Source: CBFHWU01 sp965659665
GTDB lineage: Bacteria > Bacteroidota > Bacteroidia > Flavobacteriales > Flavobacteriaceae
Direction of reading: 5' to 3'
DNA length: 42,265 nt
Assembly (NCBI GenBank): GCA_965659665.1
Contig: CBFHWU010000016.1
Coordinates: 1-42,265, forward strand
Part shown: in pieces, positions 1 through 6,834 of the stretch
How the letters are laid out: the number at the start of each line of letters is the position of its first letter
How positions within the stretch are numbered: position 1 is the stretch's first letter
Made by a program: the position numbers and the translations under genes
Notes under the pieces: model-generated
The model's database searches: none
What the model was told of the DNA's origin: nothing
The model's input: only the letters and a program-made list of their open reading frames with translations

Positions 1-798
1 ACCTTCTCGGTAGACTTTGATTCAAACTCATTGGTAAAAGAATGCATCAATTCTATAGATAAAAAACTAAACATTCAGCGAGGGAAACTCCATTATACTA
101 AATCAACCGTCACGATGTCTATTGGAGGTGTTCAGGTTGACGATACCTCTGTAAGAACACAAACCTCTAATTTAGATTATGAGGTTAATAACCTACCTGA
201 TATTGTGGGGTATCTTCAAAATGAAACACAACTTACAAGAAAATCAATTGTTGATATTCTCACTGGAACAGAGAAACTGGAATATTTCAAAATCAATCCT
301 CAAAAATTTATTGAAGGTTGTATTGACATTATTAATGATCAGATGAGGTTACATATTATTGATGGAATCAAATATCATAAAATGGGTGGAAATGACTTTT
401 ACAGTCAAGAATTATTTGAGAACGAAGAACTATTTGGATACCTAAAAAACAACTTATCTGAGAGTACAAAATCACCTTATGAATATGTGGTTTATGATTC
501 AAAAGTAGAATCTACACTTTCCAAACAGTTTGAACAAAGTGAAAATGTATCCGTATACGCAAAACTTCCAAACTGGTTTAAGATTGACACCCCTTTGGGA
601 TCATATAACCCTGATTGGGTGGTGAGTTGGAAAGATGGTGATGAGGAGAAATTGTATTTCGTAGTAGAGAGTAAGGGAAGTACCTCTGAAATGGATTTAA
701 GACCTAAAGAACAATCAAAAATTGAATGTGGTAAGAGACATTTTAAAGAGTTGGGATCAGAAATGGTAGTTGCAACAACTATTGGGGATATAAATTAA
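1..798 (+). CDS. Type III restriction endonuclease (Res subunit), C-terminal part; 5' end outside window
   Basis: The frame is open from the first base, so this is the last 265 or so codons of a longer gene. The tail carries a PD-(D/E)xK nuclease core: PLGSYNPDW supplies the PD aspartate, and about 20 residues later LYFVVESKG supplies the E-x-K pair. This arrangement and the wording around it are typical of the Res (R) subunit of type III restriction-modification enzymes such as EcoP15I. Res couples an N-terminal helicase, not visible here, to this cleavage domain and acts with a Mod methylase on DNA. The nuclease motif is intact, so the enzyme may be functional if the rest is. It lies next to decayed mobile-element genes and ssrA, which suggests island cargo. 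The Mod gene should lie upstream, outside the window. Confidence 0.85.
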   Translation, partial: TFSVDFDSNSLVKECINSIDKKLNIQRGKLHYTKSTVTMSIGGVQVDDTSVRTQTSNLDYEVNNLPDIVGYLQNETQLTRKSIVDILTGTEKLEYFKINPQKFIEGCIDIINDQMRLHIIDGIKYHKMGGNDFYSQELFENEELFGYLKNNLSESTKSPYEYVVYDSKVESTLSKQFEQSENVSVYAKLPNWFKIDTPLGSYNPDWVVSWKDGDEEKLYFVVESKGSTSEMDLRPKEQSKIECGKRHFKELGSEMVVATTIGDIN

Positions 799-817
799 AA
801 AATATACTTTAAATTTT

Positions 818-1114
818 GTGAAAAGCAGACTCTCCAAATCAATATTTATCCGTGGACTTCAATGTGAAAAGTCATAGTATCTCTATAAACACCATTATAA
901 TTTAAAAGGCCCTACACCAACATCGTTACAAGTGGTGTTCGACCAAGGGACCAATATTGGTTTGTTGAAACAAGAATTATTTTCTGATGGTGCTGACGTT
1001 TCCCCCGAAAACCATTTCAAGATGGTTGAATCTGTAGCGAAAACAAAGGAATTTATTTCCAGAGGGGAGTCAATAATTTATCAAGCAACCTTTCTTAACG
1101 ACAATGTCCTCTAG
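818..1114 (+). pseudogene. Remnant of a DUF2779-family protein, interrupted by an in-frame TAG
   Basis: Read from GTG at 818, the frame gives KSRLSKSIFIRGLQCEKS, then a TAG at 875-877, then YLYKHHYNLKGPTPTSLQ in the same frame, running on to FDQGTNIG, ENHFKMVESVAKTKEFI and IIYQATFLNDNVL. The join across the stop is smooth and resembles the N-terminus of DUF2779 proteins, which have Cas4/PD-(D/E)xK-like nuclease relatives and often sit in defence islands. The frame ends at a second stop at 1112-1114, where homologues would continue for several hundred residues. A 60-residue frame from GTG 932 is only the middle of this remnant. I infer a dead, truncated gene. The function of the intact family is not settled. 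Confidence 0.65.
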
Positions 1115-1140
1115 AGCACAAACAAAAACTAACAAGTTAA

Positions 1141-1300
1141 ATATTGCCAGAAAAAATTGAATTTGATGGAAAAAATATCGAACTATTAGAATCAATGATT
1201 TTTTGAGATATATCTTGCATATAAACAAGGAGTTAGATGAAAATAAAAAAGGACAAATCTCAAAAAAGTTGAGTTTGTCCCGTGTGGTGGAGTCGGAGGA
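1141..1300 (+). pseudogene. Decayed C-terminal tail of a serine (resolvase-type) recombinase
   Basis: From 1141 the sequence reads ILPEKIEFDGKNIELLES and stops at 1204-1206. With a +2 shift at about 1203 it continues as FLRYILHINKELDENKKGQ, then LSLSRVVESE. The pattern PEKI-x-FDG, a helix, a KKGQ patch and LS-x-VVESE resembles the tail of Bacteroidota serine recombinases that integrate next to structural RNA genes; their last codons read into the attachment site. Here the VESE codons fall exactly on a copy of the ssrA 3' end. The gene is broken by stops and a frameshift and lacks its catalytic part. Identification rests on the short tail only, so it is tentative. Confidence 0.5.
1287..1299. 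repeat. Direct copy of the ssrA 3' end (att-like core)
   Basis: The 13-mer GTGGAGTCGGAGG occurs here and again at 1449-1461, where it is the acceptor end of tmRNA read on the minus strand. The bases after both copies are still alike (aat, then accct), as expected for a decayed longer duplication. Short duplications of an RNA-gene 3' end are the usual footprint of integrative elements. I infer an attachment-site remnant. Confidence 0.6.
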
Positions 1301-1382
1301 ATTACCCTTGGGGTTTTCCCTTTGCCTCCCTAATAGGAAATACAGCAAACAGTACTTCCAGCACTTAGTGTATAAAAGCAAC

Positions 1383-1413
1383 AAAGCCCTTACCAATACA
1401 TTTGCAGGGCTTT
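1383..1413 (-). terminator. Hairpin downstream of ssrA, probable terminator
   Basis: AAAGCCCT and AGGGCTTT form a perfect 8-bp stem around a 15-base loop, about 37 bases past the tmRNA 3' end on the minus strand. The run after it on that strand is GTTGCTTTT, a modest U tract. On the plus strand a short T run follows as well, so it may act in both directions. Confidence 0.6.
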
Positions 1414-1421
1414 TTATGATG

Positions 1422-1430
1422 TTATCCACA
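1422..1430 (+). other. Exact DnaA-box sequence TTATCCACA
   Basis: The strict consensus DnaA box TTATCCACA lies just beyond the 3' end of ssrA, overlapping a small palindrome (CACAGC-TTT-GCTGTG, 1427-1441). No second exact box or dnaA gene is seen beside it, so a chance match or a single titration site is more likely than an origin. Confidence 0.35.
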
Positions 1431-1449
1431 GCTTTGCTGTGCGTCAAAG

Positions 1450-1847
1450 TGGAGTCGGAGGGAATCGAACCCTCGTCCAAACAAGTGAATTCTCAGCGTT
1501 CTACAGGTTTAGTTTTCGATTAATTTTAGGGTATATGCTGACCGAAAACCGCCCACACATACCTTAGCTTCTTAAGGTTTAAAACTTTGCCGAAGCCCCA
1601 AAGTTTCTATGTTGACATTGATGGTGCCTTTATACGAATTGCCGTCAACAAGGGCCTTTCAAAGACATCTCGCGTTCCCGCCTTGCGGGACTAGGCCAGT
1701 GACGTACTATAATTCAGTCAATTAGGCTGCAAGAGCGTAGTTATTCTCGCCATTTAAGGTGTTGGTACTATGAGTTTTACGAGCTGTAGTCCAGCGCTCG
1801 ACCTGCTTACCGTGTCATCAGTCTCGCTGTCAAAACCAGTCGACCCC
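1450..1847 (-). ncRNA. ssrA: tmRNA (ssrA)
   Basis: On the minus strand the RNA starts GGGGTCGACTGGTTTTGACA and ends CGAGGGTTCGATTCCCTCCG, then ACTCCA. The first seven bases, GGGGUCG, pair with CGACUCC near the 3' end to give the tRNA-like acceptor stem, and a T arm with TTCGATT lies before it. CCA is not encoded after the discriminator A at 1450 and must be added. The tag frame at 1722-1751 reads GENNYALAA and stop, the flavobacterial degradation tag. The RNA rescues stalled ribosomes with SmpB and marks the nascent chain for proteolysis. A TACTTTTG -7 box lies at 1885-1892. The 3' end has a nearby partial copy at 1287-1299, consistent with its use as an integration target. Confidence 0.95.
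1722..1751 (-). other. tmRNA tag-peptide reading frame (GENNYALAA, stop)
   Basis: Read on the minus strand, ten codons GGC GAG AAT AAC TAC GCT CTT GCA GCC TAA give GENNYALAA and a stop. The LAA end is the hydrophobic degron recognised by ClpXP-type proteases. The first residue added would be the alanine carried by tmRNA itself. Confidence 0.9.
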
Positions 1848-1884
1848 TGATATGTTTCAATGAACATTTCCCTGTACGGGAGCA

Positions 1885-1892
1885 CAAAAGTA
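1885..1892 (-). promoter_or_regulatory. -7 box TACTTTTG for ssrA
   Basis: TACTTTTG fits the Bacteroidota -7 consensus TAnnTTTG and lies 37 bases upstream of the mature tmRNA 5' end, leaving room for a leader removed by RNase P. No good TTG is seen about 19 bases further upstream. Confidence 0.5.
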
Positions 1893-1909
1893 CAAATTTT
1901 TTTGGCGCT

Positions 1910-1927
1910 ACCCTGTCTACACAGGGT
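1910..1927. other. Short perfect hairpin between kdsA and ssrA
   Basis: ACCCTGT-ctac-ACAGGGT forms a 7-bp stem. It lies about 54 bases past the kdsA stop but has no U tract on the minus strand, and it covers the expected -33 region of the ssrA promoter. It could be a weak kdsA terminator or a regulatory site; I cannot tell which. Confidence 0.35.
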
Positions 1928-1980
1928 CGGGCTTTCGGAACTCGCGTTTGGACAGGTCCAAAGCGCTCAAACAAATTCCT

Positions 1981-2811
1981 CTATCCCTTGCGCTCAGTAT
2001 CTAGGGATACCACCACTTCACGAAGCCGAACCAAACGTTCCAACAAGCCTTCCATTCGATCCAATGCAAGCATATTTGCGCCGTCACTTTTAGCTTGTGC
2101 AGGATCAAAATGGGTTTCCATAAACAATCCATCCACCCCCGAAGCTATTCCAGCTCTAGCGATTGTTTCTATCAATTCAGGACGTCCCCCGGTTACTCCA
2201 ATCGTCTGATTGGGTTGTTGAAGCGAATGTGTTACATCCAATACAGTTGGAGCAAACTGTTTCATCGTAGGTATTCCTCTAAAGTCCACCACCATATCTT
2301 GGTATCCAAACATGGTGCCTCTGTCCGTAATCCATACGTTTTGATTCCCCGAATCGTGTACCTTTCGAACAGCATGTTGCATACTTTCAGGACTCATAAA
2401 TTGCCCTTTTTTCAAGTTAATGACCTTACCCGTCTTGGCTGCAGCCACGACCAAATCTGTTTGTCGAACCAAAAAAGCAGGGATTTGTAAAACATCCACA
2501 TAGCCAGCTGCTTTCTGTGCATCCTCAACCTCATGTATATCGGTAACCGTTGGAATATCAAAAGTATCTCGGACTTTTGCCAATATGTTTAATGCTTTTT
2601 CATCTCCAATTCCTGTAAAACTATCAATTCTACTGCGGTTTGCTTTTTTAAAACTTCCCTTAAAAACAAAAGGAATGTGCAGCCGATGGGTCAGCTCAAT
2701 CATATGTTCGGCAATGCGTAAGGCCATATCTTCGCCTTCGATAGCACAGGGCCCTGATAACAAAAAAAAGCTTTTGGATGGGGCTCGATGAAGTTGTGTG
2801 GAATCAATCAT
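1981..2811 (-). CDS. kdsA: 3-deoxy-8-phosphooctulonate synthase (Kdo-8-P synthase)
   Basis: The enzyme condenses phosphoenolpyruvate with arabinose 5-phosphate to Kdo 8-phosphate, the first committed step of Kdo for the LPS inner core. The 276-residue product matches the family length. Visible hallmarks are LSGPCAIEGED at the N-terminus, the FKKANRSR phosphate/PEP segment, ITDRGTMFGY, and VDFRGIPTMK. The frame could be extended five codons to a TTG at 2826, but that TTG overlaps the -7 box, so ATG 2811 is chosen. It stands alone, divergent from typA. The box TATTTTTG lies only 4 bases before the ATG, so the mRNA is probably leaderless. The gene implies a Gram-negative outer membrane with Kdo. 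Confidence 0.95.
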   Translation of the reverse strand: MIDSTQLHRAPSKSFFLLSGPCAIEGEDMALRIAEHMIELTHRLHIPFVFKGSFKKANRSRIDSFTGIGDEKALNILAKVRDTFDIPTVTDIHEVEDAQKAAGYVDVLQIPAFLVRQTDLVVAAAKTGKVINLKKGQFMSPESMQHAVRKVHDSGNQNVWITDRGTMFGYQDMVVDFRGIPTMKQFAPTVLDVTHSLQQPNQTIGVTGGRPELIETIARAGIASGVDGLFMETHFDPAQAKSDGANMLALDRMEGLLERLVRLREVVVSLDTERKG

Positions 2812-2815
2812 AACA

Positions 2816-2823
2816 CAAAAATA
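2816..2823 (-). promoter_or_regulatory. -7 box TATTTTTG for kdsA
   Basis: Perfect TAnnTTTG match on the minus strand, ending 4 bases before the kdsA ATG. A TTG -33 element at the usual distance is not seen. If used, transcription would start at or within a few bases of the start codon. Confidence 0.45.
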
Positions 2824-2849
2824 CAATTTATTGATTCGCTAACCTTCAT

Positions 2850-2884
2850 TTGAGGGATTTCCCTTAAAAAATAATGTACATTTG
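2850..2884 (+). promoter_or_regulatory. Promoter of typA (TTG ... TACATTTG)
   Basis: TACATTTG at 2877-2884 is a perfect -7 box. A TTG at 2850-2852 lies 24 bases upstream, slightly further than the usual 17-23. The typA ATG at 2904 would have a leader of about 14 bases. An in-frame ATG at 2874 overlaps the box and is unlikely to be translated. Confidence 0.6.
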
Positions 2885-2903
2885 CACGTCGTTAAAAAAT
2901 GCT

Positions 2904-4709
2904 ATGCAATCACTTCGTAATATCGCCATCATTGCCCACGTCGATCATGGGAAAACTACCTTAGTTGACAAAATCATGCACCATTGCCAATTATTTCGAA
3001 ATAACCAAGAAACTGGTGAATTGATTTTGGATAACAATGACCTAGAAAGAGAACGAGGAATTACCATACTATCTAAGAATGTTTCCGTTCAGTACAAAGA
3101 CACCAAAATAAACATCATTGACACCCCTGGTCACGCCGATTTTGGAGGCGAGGTTGAACGGGTTTTAAATATGGCCGATGGAGTTTTACTCCTCGTAGAT
3201 GCATTTGAAGGACCCATGCCACAAACACGTTTTGTACTGCAAAAAGCCATCAGCCTTCAACTCAAACCCATAGTGGTGATCAACAAAGTGGATAAAGAAA
3301 ATTGTACCCCCGACGAAGTATATGAATCCGTCTTTGACCTCATGTTCGAATTAGGGGCCGAAGAATGGCAATTGGATTTTCCAGTGTTGTACGGATCAGC
3401 CAAAAACAATTGGATGTCTGCTGATTGGAAAAATCAAACCACCTCCATCGACCCTTTGTTAGATGCGGTTGTACAACATATCCCTTCGCCCAGAGTAGCG
3501 CAAGGGAGTACCCAAATGTTGATTACCTCTTTAGATTTTTCTTCCTTTACAGGCCGAATTGCTATTGGTCGTTTACAACGGGGAATACTTCAAGCTTCCT
3601 CTATGGTAAGCCTTTGCAAAAGAGATGGCTCCATCATCAAATCTCGTATTAAAGAACTCAACCTTTTTGACGGTTTAGGCCGAAAAAAAGTAGAAGAAGT
3701 TCAAGCAGGTGATTTGTGTGCGGTAATTGGACTTGAAGGTTTCGAAATTGGTGATACCATTGCGGACATCGAAACCCCTGAACCCCTTCCTACCATCGCA
3801 ATTGATGAACCTACGATGAGTATGTTATTTACGATCAACGACTCCCCCTTTTTTGGAAAAGATGGAAAATTTGTGACTTCGCGACACATCAACGATCGTT
3901 TGGAAAAAGAATTAGAACGCAATCTTGCGATGCGCTTAGAGGATACCGGAGCAGCTGACAAATTTATGGTCTATGGTCGTGGGGTATTACACTTATCTGT
4001 ACTAATCGAAACGATGCGTCGAGAAGGATATGAGTTACAGATTGGACAACCTCAGGTCATCATCAAAGAAATTGATGGAACCAAATGCGAGCCCATCGAA
4101 GAACTCACTATAGACCTCCCCGAAGAGGTTTCTGGTAAGGCAGTCGAAATGGTTACCATGCGAAAAGGTGAAATGACGGCCATGGAACCTAAAGGTTCTC
4201 GAATGTTGTGTTCCTTTTTAATTCCATCTCGTGGAATTATAGGGTTGCGCAATCAACTCCTCACTGCCACGGCAGGGGAAGCCATTATGAATCATCGTTT
4301 TTTAGAATTCCAACCCTACAAAGGGGAAATTCCAGGTCGTAATAACGGTTCATTAATCTCCATGGAAAAAGGAACAGCAATTCCATATTCTTTGGATAAA
4401 TTACAAGAAAGAGGTAAATTCTTTATTCATCCTGGTGATGAAATTTATACGGGTCAAGTTATTGGCGAAAACGCCAGAGGAGACGATATGGTGGTTAATG
4501 TTACCAAAACAAAAAAACTGTCTAACGTTCGTGCATCAGGTTCTGATGATAAAGTCAAATTGGCGCCTCCAATTCAATTTAGTCTAGAAGAAGCACTTGA
4601 GTACATTCAAAAAGATGAATATGTTGAAGTAACCCCTAAATCATTGAGGTTGCGTAAAATTTATCTTGACGAAAACGAACGAAAACGCCAAGAAAAGCAA
4701 ATCGGATAA
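2904..4709 (+). CDS. typA: Ribosome-associated GTPase TypA/BipA
   Basis: TypA (BipA) is an EF-G-like GTPase that binds the 70S ribosome and helps 50S assembly and growth under stress. The 601-residue protein is full length. It shows G1 AHVDHGKT (residues 11-18), the switch-I ERERGITI (48-55), G3 DTPGH (73-77) and G4 NKVDKE, followed by domain II, an EF-G-like alpha/beta domain and the C-terminal TypA-specific domain ending in ERKRQEKQIG. ATG 2904 gives the standard start MQSLRNIAIIAHVDHGKTTL; ATG 2874 lies inside the promoter. It is a single gene, 56 bases before the glycan block. Confidence 0.96.
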   Translation: MQSLRNIAIIAHVDHGKTTLVDKIMHHCQLFRNNQETGELILDNNDLERERGITILSKNVSVQYKDTKINIIDTPGHADFGGEVERVLNMADGVLLLVDAFEGPMPQTRFVLQKAISLQLKPIVVINKVDKENCTPDEVYESVFDLMFELGAEEWQLDFPVLYGSAKNNWMSADWKNQTTSIDPLLDAVVQHIPSPRVAQGSTQMLITSLDFSSFTGRIAIGRLQRGILQASSMVSLCKRDGSIIKSRIKELNLFDGLGRKKVEEVQAGDLCAVIGLEGFEIGDTIADIETPEPLPTIAIDEPTMSMLFTINDSPFFGKDGKFVTSRHINDRLEKELERNLAMRLEDTGAADKFMVYGRGVLHLSVLIETMRREGYELQIGQPQVIIKEIDGTKCEPIEELTIDLPEEVSGKAVEMVTMRKGEMTAMEPKGSRMLCSFLIPSRGIIGLRNQLLTATAGEAIMNHRFLEFQPYKGEIPGRNNGSLISMEKGTAIPYSLDKLQERGKFFIHPGDEIYTGQVIGENARGDDMVVNVTKTKKLSNVRASGSDDKVKLAPPIQFSLEEALEYIQKDEYVEVTPKSLRLRKIYLDENERKRQEKQIG

Positions 4710-4765
4710 TCAGCTTATCTTCTTTACACATACCAAAATTAAAGCATTTACGTTAGCTTTACGTC

Positions 4766-5740
4766 ATGTCTATAGAATTTAGTGTAAGGCGATACTTCTC
4801 CACAGACGCGCAGCTTTGGAATGGGTTTGTGGCCAATGCCAACAATGGAACTTTTTTGTTAAACCGATCTTTTATGGATTACCATAGCAATCGATTTAAA
4901 GATTTTTCCCTAATGGTATTCCACAAAAAACAATTGGTCGCTTTGTTACCAGCACACCAATTAAACAATACGGTCTATAGTCATCAAGGGTTGAGTTACG
5001 GAGGAGTTGTGGTGTCCCCTCAAGTTCGTTTTGAAATTCATGTAGAAGTTTTTCGTGCTTTGCTTCATCACTTGCATCAACAACATATAGAGTTACTTTA
5101 CCTCAAGCCTATACCCGAAATATATCAACGTTATGTAGACCATTCGGAGCAACTTATTTTCCAATGGCTTAACGCAACAAAAGTACGTACCGATATATAC
5201 AGTTATATTCCAAAAGGAAAGTATGAACAACCTAATCGTAATCGAAAACGAGCGATAACAACTGCTCAAACAAACGGAATTAAAGTAAAAGAATCAGCAG
5301 ATCTTTCACTCTTTTGGGAAACGATCTTAGTACCTAATTTGAAAAAGCGATTTGAGGTTGAACCTGTTCATTCGCTTGAAGAAATAAAACTGTTGAAAAA
5401 AAGTTTTTCAAAAAATATATTATTTTACGGAAGTTATAATCTGGGTACACTGAAGGCAGGTGCCGTGGTTTTTGTGATGGAAAAGGTATTACACGTTCAA
5501 TACAGTTCGGGTGATGAAGATAGAAATAGTGGAGCTTTAGATATTCTTTTCGATCATATCATTAGAACCTATAATTCCTCGCATACAGTGAGTTTTGGAA
5601 CTTCCTCCGAAAATCAAGGGCAATACATTAACAAAGGACTACTGAATTGGAAAGAAAGCTTTTCAAAAGTAAATTCAGTGCAGGCATTCTACTCCCTTAA
5701 TACAGCACATTACATTCAACTTGAACAACGTATCCGATGA
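4766..5740 (+). CDS. FemAB-like / GNAT-fold acyltransferase in glycan cluster
   Basis: This 324-residue soluble protein has the layout of FemAB-like GNAT proteins of Bacteroidota: an N-terminal half with NGTFLLNRSFMDYH and YGGVVV, and a second acyl-CoA-N-acyltransferase-like half with FYGSYNLGTLKAGAVVFV, VQYSSGDEDRNSGALDILFD and FGTSSENQG. No signal peptide or membrane segment is seen. Its stop overlaps the next start (ATGA at 5737-5740), so it is translationally coupled to the sugar aminotransferase. From this context I infer that it acylates the amino sugar made by its neighbours, in place of an FdtC/QdtC-type transacetylase, which is absent. The substrate is not shown by sequence; a FemX-like aminoacyl transfer is the alternative. 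Confidence 0.6.
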   Translation: MSIEFSVRRYFSTDAQLWNGFVANANNGTFLLNRSFMDYHSNRFKDFSLMVFHKKQLVALLPAHQLNNTVYSHQGLSYGGVVVSPQVRFEIHVEVFRALLHHLHQQHIELLYLKPIPEIYQRYVDHSEQLIFQWLNATKVRTDIYSYIPKGKYEQPNRNRKRAITTAQTNGIKVKESADLSLFWETILVPNLKKRFEVEPVHSLEEIKLLKKSFSKNILFYGSYNLGTLKAGAVVFVMEKVLHVQYSSGDEDRNSGALDILFDHIIRTYNSSHTVSFGTSSENQGQYINKGLLNWKESFSKVNSVQAFYSLNTAHYIQLEQRIR

Positions 5741-6834
5741 TCCCTTTTTTTGATATCCGTTCCGAAAACAAGCCCTATGAAGCGGCTTTTCAGCAAGCAC
5801 TCAAAGATTTCATGAACAAAGGCCAATATGTTCTTGGTGAAGAGGTCACTCAATTTGAACATGATTTTGCTACTTATTGTAATCGACCACACTGTATTGG
5901 TACAAGTAATGGATTAGATGCCCTTCGTTTGATTTTTGAGGGATATCTTCATTTAGGTAGACTTAAACGTGGTGATGCAGTAGCTGTATCGGCTCATACT
6001 TATATGGCTACTCACATTTCGATCATACAATCGGGTTTACAACCCGTTTTTGTGGAGCCTCTCAAATCGGGATTTAATATGGATCCTCAAGCCCTTCAAA
6101 AAGTCATTTCTGAAGTTAAGGCCATTATGGTGGTGCACGTGTACGGAGAGTTGGCCCCTATGGAAGCCATTCAGGAATTGGCCCATAAAAAGGATTTGCT
6201 TCTTTTGGAAGATGCTGCCCAAGCCCATGGAGCTACCCACCCTTCTGGGGTTCGAGCTGGCGCCTTTGGCGATGCTGCTGCTTTTAGCTTTTATCCAACT
6301 AAAAATCTGGGAGCCTTAGGCGATGCCGGTGCGATAGTGACAAAAAATGACGAATTAGCACAGACCTTACGCTTATTAGGAAATTATGGGTCATCCAAAA
6401 AATATCATTTTGATGCCATAGGATTCAATATGAGGTTGGATAACTTACAAGCACGATTTTTGTCCGTAAAATTAAAACATCTTGACCTGCTCACCAACAA
6501 AAGACGTTCTATCGCTAAACGATACCTTTCTCAAATAGCAAATTCTCGAATAACCTTACCTCATTACTCTGGAGGCTCGGATCACGTGTTTCATTTATTT
6601 GTAGTACGTGTCGAGAATCGAGAAGAATTCATTCGTTATGTAAAGTCCAACAATATTCAGCCTCTTATTCATTACCCTGTTCCGCCGCATCAGCAGCCCT
6701 CGATGTCTGCATTTGCCCAAATTTCCCTTCCTCTAACCGAGCAACTCCACCAACAAGTTGTTAGTATTCCGTTGTATCCGAGTTTGTCAGATCAAAATAT
6801 CCATCATATTATTGAGGTCTTAAATCGGTATTAA
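5737..6834 (+). CDS. DegT/DnrJ/EryC1/StrS-family sugar aminotransferase (FdtB/QdtB-like)
   Basis: A PLP-dependent aminotransferase of 365 residues that transfers an amino group, usually from glutamate, to a nucleotide keto-sugar. Features are TSNGLDALRL near residue 58, the cofactor aspartate D159 in LLLEDAAQAHGA, and the Schiff-base lysine K189 in FSFYPTKNLGALGDAG. The C-terminal IHYPVPPHQQP segment is typical of the VioA/FdtB branch. Together with the FdtA-like ketoisomerase at 8105 it should form dTDP-3-amino-3,6-dideoxyhexose (Fuc3N or Qui3N type). It overlaps the upstream gene by 4 bases and directly abuts the flippase. The exact sugar cannot be read from the sequence. Confidence 0.88.
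   Translation: MIPFFDIRSENKPYEAAFQQALKDFMNKGQYVLGEEVTQFEHDFATYCNRPHCIGTSNGLDALRLIFEGYLHLGRLKRGDAVAVSAHTYMATHISIIQSGLQPVFVEPLKSGFNMDPQALQKVISEVKAIMVVHVYGELAPMEAIQELAHKKDLLLLEDAAQAHGATHPSGVRAGAFGDAAAFSFYPTKNLGALGDAGAIVTKNDELAQTLRLLGNYGSSKKYHFDAIGFNMRLDNLQARFLSVKLKHLDLLTNKRRSIAKRYLSQIANSRITLPHYSGGSDHVFHLFVVRVENREEFIRYVKSNNIQPLIHYPVPPHQQPSMSAFAQISLPLTEQLHQQVVSIPLYPSLSDQNIHHIIEVLNRY

Noticed and set aside
1070..1480. Open frame of 136 codons on the minus strand
   Set aside because: It runs across the recombinase relic, the terminator and the ssrA 3' end, has no family-like motifs, and overlaps better explained features.
1860..2093. Plus-strand open frame of 77 codons between ssrA and kdsA
   Set aside because: It covers the ssrA promoter region and the antisense of the kdsA 3' end, with unnatural composition; no motif supports it.
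2874..2903. Earlier ATG for typA
   Set aside because: It overlaps the TACATTTG -7 box, and MQSLRNIAIIAHVDHG at 2904 is the family start.
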